Shown here: one piece after another, positions 1-10,621 of the stretch | Numbering within the stretch: the stretch's first letter is position 1 | Layout: every line of letters begins with the position of its first letter | Program-made: the position numbers and the translations under genes | NCBI RefSeq assembly: GCF_001074155.1 | Contig: NZ_JUUZ01000027.1 | Coordinates: forward strand, 34,336 to 98,335 | Length of the DNA: 64,000 bases | Direction of reading: 5' to 3' | Origin: Streptococcus pseudopneumoniae | GTDB lineage: Bacteria > Bacillota > Bacilli > Lactobacillales > Streptococcaceae | The notes under the pieces: generated by a model | Database searches by the model: none | What the model was told of the DNA's origin: nothing | The model's input: the letters and a program-made list of their open reading frames with translations, nothing else

Positions 1-402
1 AACCAATTGGTTCGCAAACCGCGTAAATCAAAAGTAGAAAAATCTAAATCACCAGCTTTGAACGTTGGTTACAACAGTCATAAAAAAGTTCAAACAAACG
101 TTTCTTCACCACAAAAACGTGGTGTAGCAACTCGTGTTGGAACTATGACACCTAAAAAACCTAACTCTGCCCTTCGTAAATTTGCTCGTGTACGTTTGAG
201 CAACCTTATCGAAGTTACTGCTTACATCCCAGGTATCGGACACAACTTGCAAGAGCACAGCGTGGTGCTTCTTCGTGGTGGACGTGTAAAAGACCTTCCA
301 GGGGTACGTTACCATATCGTCCGTGGTGCACTTGATACTGCAGGTGTTAACGATCGTAAACAAGGCCGTTCTAAATACGGTACTAAACGTCCAAAAGCAT
401 AA
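1..402 (+). CDS. rpsL: 30S ribosomal protein S12 (5' end outside window)
   Basis: Small-subunit protein S12 at the decoding centre, where it controls translational accuracy. The frame is open from base 1 (N-Q-L-V-R-K). The usual start M-P-T-I is missing, so four codons lie outside the window; with them the protein would have the expected 137 residues. The conserved [11 protein letters not shown] segment, whose lysine is a classic streptomycin-resistance site, and the [14 protein letters not shown] segment are visible and wild-type in appearance. rpsG follows after 19 bases, the standard str operon order rpsL-rpsG-fusA. Confidence 0.98.
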   Translation, partial: NQLVRKPRKSKVEKSKSPALNVGYNSHKKVQTNVSSPQKRGVATRVGTMTPKKPNSALRKFARVRLSNLIEVTAYIPGIGHNLQEHSVVLLRGGRVKDLPGVRYHIVRGALDTAGVNDRKQGRSKYGTKRPKA

Positions 403-421
403 GGAAAGGGGATAAAGAGAA

Positions 422-892
422 ATGAGTCGTAAAAATAGAGCTCCAAAACGTGAAGTATTGCCAGATCCGCTTTACAATTCACAATTAGTTACTCGTCTTA
501 TCAACCGCGTTATGCTTGACGGTAAACGTGGTACAGCTGCTTCAATCGTTTACGGTGCTTTTGAGCAAATCAAAGAAGCTACTGGTAACGATGCACTTGA
601 AGTATTTGAAACAGCTATGGAAAACATCATGCCTGTACTTGAAGTACGTGCACGTCGTGTTGGTGGATCAAACTACCAAGTCCCAGTTGAAGTTCGTCCA
701 GAACGTCGTACAACACTTGGACTTCGTTGGTTGGTAACAATTGCTCGCCTTCGTGGTGAACACACAATGCAAGACCGTCTTGCAAAAGAAATCTTGGATG
801 CTGCTAACAACACTGGTGCAGCAGTTAAGAAACGTGAAGACACTCACCGTATGGCTGAAGCTAACCGTGCCTTCGCACACTTCCGTTGGTAA
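422..892 (+). CDS. rpsG: 30S ribosomal protein S7
   Basis: S7 nucleates assembly of the 30S head and binds the 3' domain of 16S rRNA near the E site. The 156-residue product has the family's usual length, begins [16 protein letters not shown] and ends with the RAFAHFRW tail. An AGGAAAGGGG stretch directly upstream is a strong ribosome binding site. It is co-transcribed with rpsL. The following gene, fusA, is separated by 277 bases that contain hairpins, a terminator and a promoter, so here the str operon is split at least in part after rpsG. Confidence 0.98.
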   Translation: MSRKNRAPKREVLPDPLYNSQLVTRLINRVMLDGKRGTAASIVYGAFEQIKEATGNDALEVFETAMENIMPVLEVRARRVGGSNYQVPVEVRPERRTTLGLRWLVTIARLRGEHTMQDRLAKEILDAANNTGAAVKKREDTHRMAEANRAFAHFRW

Positions 893-905
893 GAAAATGA
901 TGCTA

Positions 906-1060
906 GGAACGGTAAGGATGCAAGGTGAAAATAGGAAACTGACGCAGTATTCGACGAATACAAGGAAGTTTATCTTTTTCACACAGCATCCCGTTCCGGC
1001 TCAAATCGGCTAACTAACTTTAGCCCGAGTACAATTCAACTTCCCATCTCACAAGTTGAA
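906..1060 (+). other. Structured intergenic region, three successive hairpins
   Basis: Seen directly: a nested set of stems GGAAC/GTTCC (906-910 with 993-997), GGATGC/GCATCC (916-921, 986-991), GTGAAA/TTTCAC (925-930, 977-982), AAACT/AGTTT (936-940, 967-971) and GTATTC/GAATAC (947-952, 956-961, loop GAC). They form one long interrupted hairpin of about 92 bases. Two more hairpins follow: GGCTAA/TTAGCC (1008-1025) and TTCAACTT/AAGTTGAA (1035-1060). I do not recognise a named RNA family. It could be an RNA element, a processing site of the str transcript, or a MITE-like insertion. Confidence 0.6.
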
Positions 1061-1086
1061 ACCAACTAAACAAGATAAACATTGAG

Positions 1087-1114
1087 AACGGGTGGGTCCT
1101 GCCTATCCGTTTTT
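1087..1114 (+). terminator. Probable intrinsic terminator after rpsG
   Basis: Arms AACGGGTGGG and CCTATCCGTT pair over 10 positions (two G-U) around a TCCTG loop and run into five T. It would end or attenuate rpsL-rpsG transcription just before the fusA promoter. Confidence 0.6.
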
Positions 1115-1124
1115 ATTGAAATCG

Positions 1125-1133
1125 TGTTATAAT
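1125..1133 (+). promoter_or_regulatory. fusA promoter, extended -10
   Basis: TG at 1125-1126, one base, then TATAAT at 1128-1133. No good -35 lies 17 bases upstream, so this is an extended -10 promoter typical of streptococci. The ribosome binding site TAGGAGA follows at 1153-1159. Confidence 0.65.
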
Positions 1134-1169
1134 AGAATAGAAATAAAAAATATAGGAGAAACAAACCTC

Positions 1170-3251
1170 ATGGCACGCGAATTTTCACTTGAAAAAACTC
1201 GTAATATCGGTATCATGGCCCACGTCGATGCTGGTAAAACAACTACAACTGAGCGTATTCTTTACTACACTGGTAAAATCCACAAAATCGGTGAAACTCA
1301 CGAAGGTGCGTCACAAATGGACTGGATGGAGCAAGAGCAAGAACGTGGTATTACTATCACATCTGCTGCGACAACAGCTCAATGGAACAACCACCGCGTA
1401 AACATCATCGACACACCAGGACACGTGGACTTCACAATCGAAGTACAACGTTCTCTTCGTGTATTGGACGGTGCGGTTACAGTTCTTGACTCACAATCAG
1501 GTGTTGAGCCTCAAACTGAAACAGTTTGGCGTCAAGCAACTGAGTACGGAGTTCCACGTATCGTATTTGCCAACAAAATGGACAAAATCGGTGCTGACTT
1601 CCTTTACTCAGTAAGCACACTTCACGATCGTCTTCAAGCAAATGCACACCCAATTCAATTGCCAATCGGTGCTGAAGATGACTTCCGCGGAATCATCGAC
1701 TTGATCAAGATGAAAGCTGAAATCTATACTAACGACCTTGGTACAGATATCCTTGAAGAAGATATTCCAGCTGAATACCTTGAACAAGCTCAAGAATACC
1801 GTGAAAAATTGGTTGAAGCAGTTGCTGAAACTGACGAAGAATTGATGATGAAATACCTCGAAGGTGAAGAAATCACTAACGAAGAATTGAAAGCTGGTAT
1901 CCGTAAAGCGACTATCAACGTTGAATTCTACCCAGTACTTTGTGGTTCTGCCTTCAAGAACAAGGGTGTTCAATTGATGCTTGATGCGGTTATCGACTAC
2001 CTTCCAAGCCCACTTGATATCCCTGCGATTAAAGGTATCAACCCAGATACAGATGAAGAAGAAACTCGTCCAGCATCTGACGAAGAGCCATTCGCAGCTC
2101 TTGCCTTCAAGATCATGACTGACCCATTCGTAGGTCGTTTGACATTCTTCCGTGTTTACTCAGGTGTTCTTCAATCAGGTTCTTACGTATTGAACACTTC
2201 TAAAGGTAAACGTGAACGTATCGGACGTATCCTTCAAATGCACGCTAACAGCCGTCAAGAAATCGACACTGTTTACTCAGGTGATATCGCTGCTGCCGTT
2301 GGTTTGAAAGATACTACAACTGGTGACTCATTGACAGATGAAAAAGCTAAAATCATCCTTGAGTCAATCAACGTTCCAGAACCAGTTATCCAATTGATGG
2401 TTGAGCCAAAATCTAAAGCAGACCAAGACAAGATGGGTATCGCCCTTCAAAAATTGGCTGAAGAAGATCCAACATTCCGCGTTGAAACTAACGTTGAAAC
2501 TGGTGAAACAGTTATCTCTGGTATGGGTGAGCTTCACCTTGACGTCCTTGTTGACCGTATGCGTCGTGAGTTCAAAGTTGAAGCTAACGTAGGTGCTCCT
2601 CAAGTATCTTACCGTGAAACATTCCGCGCTTCTACTCAAGCACGTGGATTCTTCAAACGTCAGTCTGGTGGTAAAGGTCAATTCGGTGATGTATGGATTG
2701 AATTTACTCCAAACGAAGAAGGTAAAGGATTCGAATTCGAAAACGCAATCGTCGGTGGTGTGGTTCCTCGTGAATTTATCCCAGCGGTTGAAAAAGGTTT
2801 GGTAGAATCTATGGCTAACGGTGTTCTTGCAGGTTACCCAATGGTTGACGTTAAAGCTAAGCTTTACGATGGTTCGTACCACGATGTCGACTCATCTGAA
2901 ACTGCCTTCAAGATCGCTGCATCTCTTGCACTTAAAGAAGCTGCTAAGACTGCACAACCAGCTATCCTTGAGCCAATGATGCTTGTAACAATCACTGTTC
3001 CAGAAGAAAACCTTGGTGATGTTATGGGTCACGTAACTGCTCGTCGTGGACGTGTAGATGGTATGGAAGCACACGGTAACAGCCAAATCGTTCGTGCTTA
3101 CGTTCCACTTGCTGAAATGTTTGGTTACGCAACAGTTCTTCGTTCTGCATCTCAAGGACGTGGTACATTCATGATGGTATTCGACCACTACGAAGATGTA
3201 CCTAAGTCAGTACAAGAAGAAATCATTAAGAAAAACAAAGGTGAAGAATAA
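1170..3251 (+). CDS. fusA: Elongation factor G
   Basis: GTPase that drives translocation and, with RRF, ribosome recycling. The ATG at 1170 ([11 protein letters not shown]) was chosen because TAGGAGA lies about 10 bases upstream; it gives 693 residues, the usual length. An in-frame ORF extends upstream to 1092 but that stretch overlaps the promoter. G1 motif AHVDAGKT lies near residues 17-24, followed by the switch ERGITITSA and DTPGHVDF. Domains II-V continue to the C-terminus. It has its own promoter and terminator. Confidence 0.98.
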   Translation: MAREFSLEKTRNIGIMAHVDAGKTTTTERILYYTGKIHKIGETHEGASQMDWMEQEQERGITITSAATTAQWNNHRVNIIDTPGHVDFTIEVQRSLRVLDGAVTVLDSQSGVEPQTETVWRQATEYGVPRIVFANKMDKIGADFLYSVSTLHDRLQANAHPIQLPIGAEDDFRGIIDLIKMKAEIYTNDLGTDILEEDIPAEYLEQAQEYREKLVEAVAETDEELMMKYLEGEEITNEELKAGIRKATINVEFYPVLCGSAFKNKGVQLMLDAVIDYLPSPLDIPAIKGINPDTDEEETRPASDEEPFAALAFKIMTDPFVGRLTFFRVYSGVLQSGSYVLNTSKGKRERIGRILQMHANSRQEIDTVYSGDIAAAVGLKDTTTGDSLTDEKAKIILESINVPEPVIQLMVEPKSKADQDKMGIALQKLAEEDPTFRVETNVETGETVISGMGELHLDVLVDRMRREFKVEANVGAPQVSYRETFRASTQARGFFKRQSGGKGQFGDVWIEFTPNEEGKGFEFENAIVGGVVPREFIPAVEKGLVESMANGVLAGYPMVDVKAKLYDGSYHDVDSSETAFKIAASLALKEAAKTAQPAILEPMMLVTITVPEENLGDVMGHVTARRGRVDGMEAHGNSQIVRAYVPLAEMFGYATVLRSASQGRGTFMMVFDHYEDVPKSVQEEIIKKNKGEE

Positions 3252-3268
3252 TTCACCGTCACTTTAAA

Positions 3269-3293
3269 AGAAGTCACTTTGTGGCTTCTTTTT
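3269..3293 (+). terminator. fusA terminator
   Basis: Arms AGAAGTCAC and GTGGCTTCT (one G-U pair) around TTT, followed by a T run. Confidence 0.85.
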
Positions 3294-3328
3294 CTGTTTG
3301 GTAGAAATAGCTAAAATTGCCTCAAATA

Positions 3329-3337
3329 TGGTAAAAT
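3329..3337 (+). promoter_or_regulatory. polC promoter, extended -10
   Basis: TGG-TAAAAT. A TTGCCT at 3317 is only 9 bases from the -10, so it is not a standard -35. Nearly the same arrangement recurs before the LysR gene at 14185-14205. Confidence 0.55.
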
Positions 3338-3364
3338 AGAAGGAGTATATTGTGAGGGAAATGG

Positions 3365-6300
3365 ATGTCAACCACTTTTGAAATTTTAATGAATCAGTTG
3401 GGAATTCCCGCTGAGATAAGAAATCATGAGGCCTTCTCCCAGGCTGAAATTGAACAAGTTATTGTACACAAACAAAGTAATATTTGGGAGTTTCGTTTTG
3501 TCTTTGAAAATATTCTGCCCTTTGAACTCTTTTTAGCATTGAAGAAGGGATTGAAAGAAGAATTTTCAAAAACAGGAAATCAAGCGACTTTCGAGATTAA
3601 AACGAAAGATCAAGATTTTTCAAAAGAGCTTCTACAAGCCTACTATCAAGAGGCTTTTTCAGATGGACCTTGTGCTAGTCAAGGTTTTCGTTCCGTGTAT
3701 CAGGGATTTCAGGTTCGAGTTGAAAATGATCAGTTGATTATTGAGGCTTCTGAAGCAGCAGATACAGAACATTTTAGAAAAAATCATCTCCCTAATCTTA
3801 GCAAACAACTTGAACTTTTTGGCTTTCCTAAATTCACTTGTGTTTTAGAGAAAAATGAAGGTTTGACCAAGGAAGAGCAAGAAGCTTTCCATTCAGAAAA
3901 TCAAATGATTGTTCAGGCTGCTAATGAAGAAACTCTTCGGGCTATGGAACAGTTGGAACAGATGGCGCCACCACCTCCAGTAGAGGATAAGCCTGTCTTT
4001 GATTTTCAAGCTAAGAAGGTAGCTGCCAAGCCAAAACTAGACAAGGCAGAAATTACTCCAATGATTGAGGTCAATACTGAGGAGAACCGTCTGGTCTTTG
4101 AAGGAGTTGTCTTTGATGTTGAGCAGAAGGTGACTAGAACGGGTCGTGTCTTGATTAATTTCAAGATGACTGACTATACATCTAGCTTCTCCATGCAAAA
4201 ATGGGTCAAAAATGAAGAAGAAGCTCAGAAGTTTGACATGATCAAGAAAAACTCTTGGCTTCGTGTTCGTGGGAATGTTGAAATGAATAATTTCACGCGA
4301 GACTTGACCATGAATGTGCAAGATGTGCAGGAAGTTGTCCACTATGAGCGTAAAGACTTGATGCCAGAGGGAGAACGTCGAGTTGAGTTCCATGCACATA
4401 CCAATATGTCCACCATGGATGCTCTACCTGAAGTTGAAGAACTCGTTGCGAAAGCAGCCAAATGGGGACACAAGGCAGTAGCAATCACGGACCACGGAAA
4501 TGTTCAATCCTTCCCTCATGGCTATAAGGCAGCTAAGAAAGCTGGCATCCAGCTGATCTATGGGATGGAAGCCAATATCGTTGAAGACCGTGTTCCTATC
4601 GTCTATAACGAAGTGGAGATGGACCTTTCTGAAGCTACCTATGTAGTTTTTGACGTGGAAACAACAGGACTTTCAGCTATCTATAATGACTTGATTCAGG
4701 TTGCAGCTTCCAAGATGTATAAGGGTAATATCGTTGCTGAATTTGATGAGTTTATCAATCCAGGGCATCCTTTGTCAGCCTTTACGACAGAATTGACAGG
4801 AATTACGGATGACCATGTAAAAAATGCCAAACCCTTGGTTCAAGTTCTGAAAGAATTCCAAGAATTCTGTAAAGATACCGTTCTCGTAGCCCACAATGCA
4901 ACCTTTGACGTTGGCTTTATGAATGCCAATTATGAACGTCATGGGCTGCCAAAAATCACTCAGCCTGTCATCGATACGCTAGAGTTCGCAAGAAATCTCT
5001 ATCCTGAATACAAGCGCCACGGTCTAGGACCTTTGACCAAGCGTTTTGGAGTTGCCCTAGAACACCACCACATGGCCAACTATGATGCGGAAGCAACTGG
5101 CCGTCTGCTCTTTATCTTTATCAAGGAAGTGGCAGAAAAACATGGTGTGACAGATTTGGCTAGATTGAATATTGATTTAATCAGTCCGGACTCTTATAAA
5201 AAAGCTCGCGTCAAGCATGCGACCATCTATGTGAAAAATCAAGTGGGCTTGAAAAATATCTTTAAGCTAGTTTCTCTCTCAAATACCCAGTATTTTGAAG
5301 GAGTTCCACGGATTCCACGTACGGTGCTAGATGCCCATCGAGAAGGTTTAATCTTGGGCTCTGCTTGTACAGAAGGAGAAGTCTTTGATGCAGTCGTATC
5401 ACAAGGTGTGGATGCAGCAGTCGAAGTTGCGAAATACTATGACTTTATCGAGGTGATGCCTCCTGCTATCTATGCACCTCTGATTGCCAAAGAGCAGGTC
5501 AAGGACATGGAAGAACTCCACACCATTATCAAGAGCCTGATTGAGGTTGGAGATCGTCTCGGCAAGCCGGTTCTTGCGACAGGAAATGTCCACTATCTCG
5601 AACCAGAGGATGAGATTTATCGAGAAATCATCGTGCGAAGTCTAGGTCAGGGAGCCATGATTAACCGAACGATCGGTCATGGAGAAGCTGCCCAACCAGC
5701 TCCGCTACCAAAGGCGCATTTTAGAACAACCAATGAAATGTTGGATGAATTTGCCTTTCTAGGGGAAGATTTGGCTCGCAAGATTGTCATTGAAAATACC
5801 AATGCCCTAGCAGAAATCTTTGAACCTGTGGAGGTTGTAAAGGGTGATTTGTACACGCCTTTCATTGATAAAGCCGAAGAAACAGTTGCCGAGTTAACCT
5901 ATAAAAAAGCTTTTGAAATTTATGGAAATCCACTGCCAGATATTGTTGATTTACGGATTGAAAAGGAATTGACTTCTATCCTAGGGAATGGTTTCGCCGT
6001 GATTTATCTGGCTTCACAGATGCTAGTGCACCGTTCCAACGAACGGGGTTACTTGGTTGGTTCCCGTGGGTCTGTTGGATCCAGTTTCGTTGCGACCATG
6101 ATTGGGATTACCGAGGTCAATCCTCTCTCTCCTCACTATGTCTGTGGTCAGTGTCAGTACAGTGAGTTTATCACGGATGGTTCCTACGGTTCAGGTTTTG
6201 ATATGCCAAATAAAGACTGTCCAAACTGTGGCCACAAACTCAGCAAGAATGGACAGGATATTCCTTTCGAGACCTTCCTTGGTTTTGACGGGGATAAGGT

Positions 6301-7759
6301 TCCCGATATCGATTTGAACTTCTCAGGGGAGGATCAGCCGAGCGCCCACTTGGATGTACGTGATATCTTTGGGGAAGAGTATGCCTTCCGTGCAGGAACG
6401 GTAGGTGCGGTGAAAGCTAAGATAGCCTATGGCTTTGTCAAGGGTTACGAGCGGGATTATGGAAAGCTTTATCGTGCTGCAGAGGTGGAACGTCTAGCTC
6501 TGGGAGCTACTGGTGTTAAACGTACGACCGGTCAGCACCCAGGAGGAATCGTTGTTATCCCTAATTATATGGATGTCTATGACTTTACTCCTGTGCAGTA
6601 TCCTGCCGATGATGTCACTGCTGAATGGCAGACCACTCACTTTAACTTCCACGATATCGATGAGAACGTCCTCAAGCTCGATGTCCTAGGGCATGATGAT
6701 CCGACTATGATTCGGAAACTTCAGGACTTGTCAGGCATTGATCCAAATGATATTCCTATGGATGATTCTGATGTCATGGCCCTTTTCTCAGGTACAGATA
6801 TCCTAGGAGTGACACCTGAGCAAATCGGGACTTCAACTGGTATGCTTGGTATTCCAGAGTTTGGAACTAACTTTGTTCGAGGCATGGTGGATGAAACCCA
6901 TCCGACGACCTTTGCGGAGTTGCTTCAACTTTCTGGGCTGTCTCACGGTACCGACGTATGGTTGGGAAATGCCCAGGATTTGATTAAGACTGGAATTGCG
7001 GACCTATCAACCGTTATCGGATGTCGGGATGACATCATGGTTTACCTCATGCACGCTGGCCTAGATCCTAAGATGGCCTTTACCATCATGGAGCGAGTGC
7101 GTAAGGGATTGTGGCTCAAAATATCAGAAGAAGAGCGCAATGGTTATATCGAAGCTATGAAGGCCAATAATGTGCCTGAGTGGTATATCGAATCTTGTGG
7201 AAAAATTAAGTACATGTTCCCTAAAGCCCATGCGGCAGCCTACGTTATGATGGCCCTTCGTGTGGCCTACTTCAAGGTTCACCATCCGATTTATTATTAC
7301 TGTGCATACTTCTCAATCCGTGCTAAGGCCTTTGATATCAAAACTATGGGGGCAGGATTGGATGCAATCAAACGCAAGATGCAAGAAATTGCTGAAAAAC
7401 GTAAGAATAATGAAGCTTCCAACGTAGAAATTGACCTCTACACAACACTTGAAATCGTCAATGAGATGTGGGAACGTGGCTTTAAGTTCGGCAAATTGGA
7501 CCTCTATCGCAGTGATGCAACTGAATTCATCATCGATGGAGATACCCTCATCCCACCGTTTGTCGCTATGGATGGACTAGGAGAGAACGTTGCTAAGCAA
7601 TTGGTTCGTGCGCGTCAAGAGGGAGAATTCCTCTCTAAAACTGAGTTGCGCAAACGCGGAGGACTCTCATCAACCTTGGTTGAAAAGATGGATGAAATGG
7701 GAATTCTCGGCAATATGCCAGAGGATAATCAGTTGAGTTTGTTTGATGATTTGTTTTAA
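3365..7759 (+). CDS. polC: DNA polymerase III PolC-type alpha subunit
   Basis: Replicative polymerase of low-GC Gram-positives, with built-in proofreading. The 1464 residues match the family. In order: N-terminal and OB-fold region, PHP domain ([16 protein letters not shown]), DnaQ-like 3'-5' exonuclease inserted in PHP (FDVETTGL near residue 428, DATFDVGF-like motif after it), second PHP part, a zinc finger (CGQC...CPNCGH, about residues 926-960) and the polymerase core with DIDLNFSG near residue 981. The ATG at 3365 follows GAGGG. An ATG at 3361 is out of frame. The gene stands alone between fusA and the accessory operon. Confidence 0.98.
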   Translation: MSTTFEILMNQLGIPAEIRNHEAFSQAEIEQVIVHKQSNIWEFRFVFENILPFELFLALKKGLKEEFSKTGNQATFEIKTKDQDFSKELLQAYYQEAFSDGPCASQGFRSVYQGFQVRVENDQLIIEASEAADTEHFRKNHLPNLSKQLELFGFPKFTCVLEKNEGLTKEEQEAFHSENQMIVQAANEETLRAMEQLEQMAPPPPVEDKPVFDFQAKKVAAKPKLDKAEITPMIEVNTEENRLVFEGVVFDVEQKVTRTGRVLINFKMTDYTSSFSMQKWVKNEEEAQKFDMIKKNSWLRVRGNVEMNNFTRDLTMNVQDVQEVVHYERKDLMPEGERRVEFHAHTNMSTMDALPEVEELVAKAAKWGHKAVAITDHGNVQSFPHGYKAAKKAGIQLIYGMEANIVEDRVPIVYNEVEMDLSEATYVVFDVETTGLSAIYNDLIQVAASKMYKGNIVAEFDEFINPGHPLSAFTTELTGITDDHVKNAKPLVQVLKEFQEFCKDTVLVAHNATFDVGFMNANYERHGLPKITQPVIDTLEFARNLYPEYKRHGLGPLTKRFGVALEHHHMANYDAEATGRLLFIFIKEVAEKHGVTDLARLNIDLISPDSYKKARVKHATIYVKNQVGLKNIFKLVSLSNTQYFEGVPRIPRTVLDAHREGLILGSACTEGEVFDAVVSQGVDAAVEVAKYYDFIEVMPPAIYAPLIAKEQVKDMEELHTIIKSLIEVGDRLGKPVLATGNVHYLEPEDEIYREIIVRSLGQGAMINRTIGHGEAAQPAPLPKAHFRTTNEMLDEFAFLGEDLARKIVIENTNALAEIFEPVEVVKGDLYTPFIDKAEETVAELTYKKAFEIYGNPLPDIVDLRIEKELTSILGNGFAVIYLASQMLVHRSNERGYLVGSRGSVGSSFVATMIGITEVNPLSPHYVCGQCQYSEFITDGSYGSGFDMPNKDCPNCGHKLSKNGQDIPFETFLGFDGDKVPDIDLNFSGEDQPSAHLDVRDIFGEEYAFRAGTVGAVKAKIAYGFVKGYERDYGKLYRAAEVERLALGATGVKRTTGQHPGGIVVIPNYMDVYDFTPVQYPADDVTAEWQTTHFNFHDIDENVLKLDVLGHDDPTMIRKLQDLSGIDPNDIPMDDSDVMALFSGTDILGVTPEQIGTSTGMLGIPEFGTNFVRGMVDETHPTTFAELLQLSGLSHGTDVWLGNAQDLIKTGIADLSTVIGCRDDIMVYLMHAGLDPKMAFTIMERVRKGLWLKISEEERNGYIEAMKANNVPEWYIESCGKIKYMFPKAHAAAYVMMALRVAYFKVHHPIYYYCAYFSIRAKAFDIKTMGAGLDAIKRKMQEIAEKRKNNEASNVEIDLYTTLEIVNEMWERGFKFGKLDLYRSDATEFIIDGDTLIPPFVAMDGLGENVAKQLVRARQEGEFLSKTELRKRGGLSSTLVEKMDEMGILGNMPEDNQLSLFDDLF

Positions 7760-7769
7760 ATAAAAATTA

Positions 7770-7799
7770 ACAGACGGACAAATATTGTCCATCTGTTTT
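7770..7799 (+). terminator. polC terminator
   Basis: Arms ACAGACGGACAA and TTGTCCATCTGT (one mismatch) around ATA, then TTTT. The T run also holds the TG of the next promoter. Confidence 0.75.
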
Positions 7800-7807
7800 G
7801 TTATACT
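7799..7807 (+). promoter_or_regulatory. Promoter of the accessory operon, extended -10
   Basis: TG-T-TATACT, 27 bases before the ATG at 7834, with AAAGAGG as ribosome binding site. It is the only clear promoter for the four co-directional genes that follow. Confidence 0.5.
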
Positions 7808-7833
7808 TATATCATAAAAAGAAAGAGGTTTAA

Positions 7834-8337
7834 ATGATGAACAATACAGGCTTAAATAACAAGTATCAATTTGAAAGTTTTATAGAAAGAGATGATAATG
7901 ATTCAGCAAAGAAAGGAGCCGTAGCAGTAGTTGAGAACTTAGGATTAAAATATAACCCCCTTTATATTTATGGAAAATCGGGTTCAGGTAAAACACATCT
8001 CCTTCAAGCAATTGGAAATAAGGTTCTTGAGAACCATCCAGAAAAGCGAGTAAAATATATTTCTGCTGAAAACTTATTAGAAAATGAGCTAGAAATACAA
8101 AAAGTTAGAGATGCAAAATTAGACCTTCTTATCGTTGATGATATCCAGATATTGGGAGAAAAAGATGATATGATTCAAGAAAAATTCTTTAATCTATTTA
8201 ATTCTCTACATGTTAAGGATAAGCAAATTGTTTTATCTAGTGACTCTGAACCAGATCAATTGAAAAATGTTCAATCTCGTTTGATTGTTCGTTTTAAGTG
8301 GGGAATGACGGTGTGTCTAACATCGCTTGAAAAATAA
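7834..8337 (+). CDS. DnaA-like AAA+ ATPase lacking lid and DNA-binding domain
   Basis: The 167 residues resemble the AAA+ base of DnaA. Visible are NPLYIYGKSGSGKTHLLQAIGN (Walker A at residues 47-54), VKYISAEN, Walker B LLIVDDIQ (98-105), sensor I VLSSDSEP and RFKWGMTV (R153 at the arginine-finger position). The N-terminal domain I, the lid and the C-terminal helix-turn-helix domain IV of chromosomal DnaA are absent. The protein ends just after RFKWG with two stop codons in tandem. It is first in a four-gene operon (15 bases to the next gene). Function unknown. By inference it could co-assemble with DnaA or serve as an ATPase for its operon. A decayed dnaA duplicate is the alternative, but the reading frame and motifs are intact. 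Confidence 0.75.
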   Translation: MMNNTGLNNKYQFESFIERDDNDSAKKGAVAVVENLGLKYNPLYIYGKSGSGKTHLLQAIGNKVLENHPEKRVKYISAENLLENELEIQKVRDAKLDLLIVDDIQILGEKDDMIQEKFFNLFNSLHVKDKQIVLSSDSEPDQLKNVQSRLIVRFKWGMTVCLTSLEK

Positions 8338-8352
8338 TAAGAAGGACTGCAA

Positions 8353-9303
8353 ATGAATGATCAAGAGAGACTACTAAACATTTTTTTACGTTTACAGTTA
8401 GGTACTTCATTAGGAAAAAAGCAATTAGCCCAGGAATTTGAGGTTAGTGAAAAGACGATACAGAGAGATTTTTCGCTACTCCGTGATATTTTATCTAGTA
8501 ACACCAGTTATAGTGGAGATTTGTTTTATAACCGTAAAACGAATAAGTATTGCTTAGCAAGTAAGTCAGTTTTTAATAAAAAGGATATTCTCGTTATTTC
8601 AAAGATTTTATTGGAAAATCGAGCACTGAATAAACCAGAAATTGATAGCTTACTAAAAAATTTACTTGCCTTAGTTCCTCGTGATGACCAGAAAGAAATT
8701 GAGCAGATCATTGGCAGTGAAAAACTTAACTATACTCCCTTAACGGATCAGCAAGATAGAGTAGAGAAAATTTGGGATTTATCGGAAGCTATTTTGCATG
8801 AACAGGTTCTAGATATTATCTATCAAAACCCGTATTCTGAGTCTTCTAAGAGGCAGACTGTTTTGCCAGTCTCTCTTTACTATGACAGTCATTATTTCTA
8901 TCTGGTTGTATACCAGTTGAAATATGAGACTTATATTACTTTAAGAGTAGACCGTATCCAGTCCTGGTCTCATAGTGATATAGAGAAACCCTCTATTTCT
9001 TATCGAGATAAATTTAGAGATGGAGACATTCGTAACGAGAGAGTAGACGCTTTTATTGGGAAGAAAATCAATATTGAAATCGAGTACTTGTACGATCCGA
9101 ATATTGTGATGGATCAATTTCCAAATGCAAAAATAGTTGGGAAAAATGGTGACTGGACCCATATTAAGTTTGAAAGTCAGCATACACCAGGCCTTAAAAG
9201 ATGGTTACTAGGACAAGGGGAAGCAATAACTGTTTTGTCTCCTCGGATTTTAGTAGAGGATATGGAGCAAACAATTCAAGAAATGATAGATAAATATAGA
9301 TGA
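8353..9303 (+). CDS. HTH/WYL-domain transcriptional regulator
   Basis: 316 residues. An N-terminal winged helix (LGKKQLAQEFEVSEKTIQRDFSLLRDIL, about 18-47) is followed by a WYL-like sensor domain (VLPVSLYYDSHYFYLVVYQL, about 175-195, with TLRVDRIQS) and a C-terminal WCX-like extension. WYL regulators commonly control phage-defence and nuclease operons and sense nucleic acids or nucleotides. Here it is second in the operon, 7 bases before the first DUF262 gene, which suggests autoregulation of the island. No palindromic operator was identified with confidence. Confidence 0.85.
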   Translation: MNDQERLLNIFLRLQLGTSLGKKQLAQEFEVSEKTIQRDFSLLRDILSSNTSYSGDLFYNRKTNKYCLASKSVFNKKDILVISKILLENRALNKPEIDSLLKNLLALVPRDDQKEIEQIIGSEKLNYTPLTDQQDRVEKIWDLSEAILHEQVLDIIYQNPYSESSKRQTVLPVSLYYDSHYFYLVVYQLKYETYITLRVDRIQSWSHSDIEKPSISYRDKFRDGDIRNERVDAFIGKKINIEIEYLYDPNIVMDQFPNAKIVGKNGDWTHIKFESQHTPGLKRWLLGQGEAITVLSPRILVEDMEQTIQEMIDKYR

Positions 9304-9310
9304 GGATAAT

Positions 9311-10621
9311 ATGAGTATTCAATTTACTTCTAAAAAGGTTGGTGAACTATTGAAAGAAGAGGATTTGCGAATTCCTTCTTATCAAAGACCTTATAAATGG
9401 AGCAGAAAGCATATACGTAATCTTTTTTATGATTTACGAGATGCTATGGGGAAAAAGGAATATCAGATTGGTTCCGTTATCTTACATGAAAATGATGGAT
9501 ATTTAGATATTGTCGATGGACAGCAACGGCTAATTTCAATTTCCTTGTTTCTTCATTTATTAGATAGATTAGAGAATTATAAGGGTGCTAATCAACTGCT
9601 GAGTGCTGAATTTGGAGAGCTATCTTGCTATCATGCGAGTGAAAATTATAATGAGTGGAAAAATTTGACTCAATTGGTTGGTGAAAATGAGGCACAAGAT
9701 ATTTGCAACTTTTTATTAGAGAATTGTGCTGTCTCTGTGATTACTATGCCACAGGAACGATTATCTGAAGCCTTTCAGTTATTTGATTCTCAGAATAATC
9801 GTGGTAAATCTTTAGAACCTCATGATTTGCTCAAAGCCTATCATCTTCGCAAGGAAGATACCGAAGATGAAAGAATTGTGGAAAAGTGGGAGCAATTTGT
9901 AGAAGATAAAGATTTAAGTCTCAAAGAGTTATTTGATAAACATCTTTTTCGTATGAGGCGTTGGTCTAGGGGAGAAACAGGATTAACAAACAAGCGTTAT
10001 GGATCTTATCTCCGTTTTACAGAGGATTTTATTGACGATTTTAAAGGCGTTGATTTGAACCAGAATTTTCCATACCTAGAATTGTATCGTCATATTGAAA
10101 ATCTCCCCATGTCCATTACTATGCCAATCATTGATGGAAGTAAATTTTTTGAGTATATTGAATCTGCTCATGAAACTATTAAGGAACATAAAGATTTTTT
10201 AAATGAAGAGTTAGGATTTTCTGATGAACCTGAAGGGGAAGAAAAAAATCTAGCTTACCCAGAAGGTATGTTGAACATTTACAATAGCTCAAAAGGACGC
10301 TACCTCAAGTGTCACAATATATTCCTAAACATTTGTTCACTTTTCGCAGATAGATTTGGAAAAGATGAGCTATCAAAGGAGATAGTAGAGACCCTGTTCA
10401 TTTGGTCTTATTACCCTAGAGTTAAGTCTAAAGCCATATATGATGCAACGGTAGGAAACTATGCTGCTGGTGGAAGGTTTAGACAAAAAGAGGTTCAAAA
10501 ATTATTTCAACTTTTATCTCATGCTGTCACTCCGAATGATTTCATGGTCAAGATAGATAGAGAGTTATTTGAAAATTATACTGTGGACAAGATTATAGAA
10601 GAGGAAAAAGATAAATGGTAG
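9311..10621 (+). CDS. DUF262 protein, no nuclease domain (GmrS-like)
   Basis: 436 residues. N-terminal DUF262 (ParB-like fold) has the hallmarks IPSYQRPYKW (about 22-31), DIVDGQQR (about 69-76) and the downstream FDSQNNRGKSLEPHDLLK. In the GmrSD family DUF262 binds and hydrolyses NTPs through DGQQR and powers a DUF1524 nuclease. The C-terminal part here is alpha-helical-looking and lacks the DUF1524 His-x-x-Pro and Asn motifs. Its stop overlaps the start of the next gene by 7 bases, so translation is probably coupled. It may be a partner or regulator of the nuclease encoded next. Confidence 0.85.
   Translation: MSIQFTSKKVGELLKEEDLRIPSYQRPYKWSRKHIRNLFYDLRDAMGKKEYQIGSVILHENDGYLDIVDGQQRLISISLFLHLLDRLENYKGANQLLSAEFGELSCYHASENYNEWKNLTQLVGENEAQDICNFLLENCAVSVITMPQERLSEAFQLFDSQNNRGKSLEPHDLLKAYHLRKEDTEDERIVEKWEQFVEDKDLSLKELFDKHLFRMRRWSRGETGLTNKRYGSYLRFTEDFIDDFKGVDLNQNFPYLELYRHIENLPMSITMPIIDGSKFFEYIESAHETIKEHKDFLNEELGFSDEPEGEEKNLAYPEGMLNIYNSSKGRYLKCHNIFLNICSLFADRFGKDELSKEIVETLFIWSYYPRVKSKAIYDATVGNYAAGGRFRQKEVQKLFQLLSHAVTPNDFMVKIDRELFENYTVDKIIEEEKDKW

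Noticed and set aside
1092..1169. N-terminal extension of EF-G
   Set aside because: It overlaps the terminator and promoter, and the product from 1170 has the exact family length.
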